The notes under the pieces: generated by a model
Database searches by the model: none
What the model saw: the letters and a program-made list of their open reading frames with translations, nothing else
What the model was told of the DNA's origin: nothing
Part shown: in pieces, positions 63,089 to 64,000 of the stretch
How positions within the stretch are numbered: position 1 is the stretch's first letter
Layout: each line of letters starts with the position of its first letter
Program-made: the position numbers and the translations under genes
NCBI GenBank assembly: GCA_013141015.1
Contig: JABFRT010000007.1
Coordinates: 72,992 to 136,991, forward strand
Direction of reading: 5' to 3'
Length of the DNA: 64,000 bases
DNA from: Hyphomicrobium sp.
Lineage (GTDB): Bacteria; Pseudomonadota; Alphaproteobacteria; Rhizobiales; Hyphomicrobiaceae

Positions 63089-64000
63089 TGCGGGTGCTCG
63101 CCTGGAAGATCGGCCATGCCGGTTAAAATCCCGGCGGCGGCCATCACGACCGGCAGCGCAAGTGCGGCGCCCGTGCCTTCGCCAAGGCGCATACCGAAGA
63201 GAAGCAAAGGTTCGACGCCTAGATTTTCGAGCAGCTGCCAATGGCCAATATCGGCGGAAGCATGCGCGAAGATGCAGTGGTCACGCACGCGCGGATCTCG
63301 CGCAATCGCCGCTGCTGCGACGGCAGTCGCGATGAAGCCGTCAACCACGACGATGCATGCGTGCCGCGCAGCAGCATTGATCGCGCCCGCCATCATGACC
63401 ATTTCGAACCCGCAAAATTCGGAAAGTGCGGCCTCGGCTCGCGCTCCGGGTGGCGACGCCGGCAGCGCAGCGCGTGCAAAGGTCTGTGCGAGAATTTCAC
63501 GCTTATGCGCAAGTCCTAGCGGTGGCACACCAGCACCATTTCCAACCAGAAAATACAAACCAAGCCCGGTCAGGGCGTGCGCGAGCAGCGCACTGGCCGA
63601 CGTATTGCCGATGCCGACTTCGCCAAATGCGAACACGCGTGTGCCGTCGCGCACGGCGGCCTCAACAATGTCTTCACCAGCGCGCAACGCCGCATCGCGC
63701 TCATCGGTGGTCATCGCTGGACCGAGCCGTGCGTTGCGTGTGCCAGCCGCGATGCGCCGGTCGATCAAGCGCGGATGCGCATCCAACGGCGCGAGTAGCC
63801 CGGCATCTACCAGCACAACGCCGGCATTGGCCGCACGCGCACACACCGAAATTCCTGCTGTGCCTGCCAGGATCAGCTTGGCAATTTCCCGGGTCACTTC
63901 GGATGGGTATGCGGTCACGCCTTCCGCTGTGAGGCCGTGGTCACCGGCGAACACGATAATTTTCGCCAAGCCCAAATCAGGCGACAACGAGCCCGTCGCC
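63085..64000 (-). CDS. cobT: Nicotinate-nucleotide--dimethylbenzimidazole phosphoribosyltransferase CobT (5' end off the right edge)
   Basis: Makes alpha-ribazole phosphate from nicotinate mononucleotide and dimethylbenzimidazole. The visible about 300 residues contain IIVFAGDHGLTAEGVTAYPSEVT, GEVGIGNTSASALLAHALTG, CIFAHASADIGHWQLLENLG and MRLGEGTGAALALPVVMAA, standard CobT blocks. The N-terminal 40-60 residues lie outside the window; the frame stays open to base 64000. Confidence 0.95.
   Translation of the reverse strand, partial: ATGSLSPDLGLAKIIVFAGDHGLTAEGVTAYPSEVTREIAKLILAGTAGISVCARAANAGVVLVDAGLLAPLDAHPRLIDRRIAAGTRNARLGPAMTTDERDAALRAGEDIVEAAVRDGTRVFAFGEVGIGNTSASALLAHALTGLGLYFLVGNGAGVPPLGLAHKREILAQTFARAALPASPPGARAEAALSEFCGFEMVMMAGAINAAARHACIVVVDGFIATAVAAAAIARDPRVRDHCIFAHASADIGHWQLLENLGVEPLLLFGMRLGEGTGAALALPVVMAAAGILTGMADLPGEHPQ

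Overview
The window looks like a piece of the chromosome of an alphaproteobacterium, most likely order Hyphomicrobiales. It is GC-rich throughout. It carries order-typical gene neighbourhoods: tol-pal followed by tilS-ftsH-folP, zapA-6S RNA-5-FCL with a DUF4164-like coiled-coil protein, a short-form hisG paired with hisZ, and gap / class I aldolase with a ThiE-like and a Sel1 protein. No tRNA, rRNA, CRISPR array, integrase or intact insertion sequence was seen. The order assignment is inferred from gene order and protein style, not from a database search.

Left part (1-22.9 kb, mostly minus strand). Read along transcription (right to left) it holds ruvC-ruvA, a YaiI-like gene, two small membrane proteins, a PilZ gene, ruvB, two tandem Tat-exported metallophosphoesterases, ybgC, tolQ-tolR-tolA, tolB, two tiny tandem lipoproteins, pal, an extra Pal/OmpA-like protein, cpoB, tilS, ftsH and folP. 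Two insertions break this conserved order. Between ybgC and tolQ sits a head-on four-gene cassette (13.25-16.03 kb): three paralogous envelope proteins and a truncated lipase. Between ftsH and folP sits a coupled pair: a 66-aa protein and a protein resembling an ADP-ribosyltransferase. These two cassettes are the best candidates for undescribed systems. tolR shows an apparent one-base frameshift in its glycine-rich 5' end.

Middle part (22.9-41 kb). yebC is followed by a DUF1778/GNAT toxin-antitoxin pair with a palindromic operator, then a YmdB-type phosphodiesterase, two tandem 5-formyltetrahydrofolate cyclo-ligase paralogues, 6S RNA, a DUF1232 protein, zapA, gap, a ParD-like antitoxin whose ParE partner has an in-frame stop, psiE, class I fructose-bisphosphate aldolase, an L,D-transpeptidase, the ThiE-like and Sel1 genes, a repeat-rich intergenic region, an orphan DUF1629/Imm11-like protein, and a DEAD-box RNA helicase whose repetitive tail is frameshifted.

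Right part (41-64 kb). It holds a metallo-beta-lactamase-fold protein, an LTXXQ periplasmic protein, a YiiX/NlpC-P60-like hydrolase, three consecutive exported proteins with related cysteine-pair or DxxVY segments, a lipoprotein esterase (DUF900), meaB, a BCS1-like AAA ATPase, a pyroglutamyl-peptidase-like protein, a Tat-exported beta-helix protein, recQ, a second PilZ gene, hisG-hisZ-hisS, a CelD-like GNAT protein, and cobS-cobT (cobT cut by the window end).

Several families of palindromic intergenic repeats recur: a ~95-bp family A (four copies), a ~130-bp family B (two copies), a 44-bp tandem repeat, and a large inverted repeat between hisZ and hisS. They often lie between convergent genes or in front of start codons, and produce spurious N-terminal extensions of real genes.
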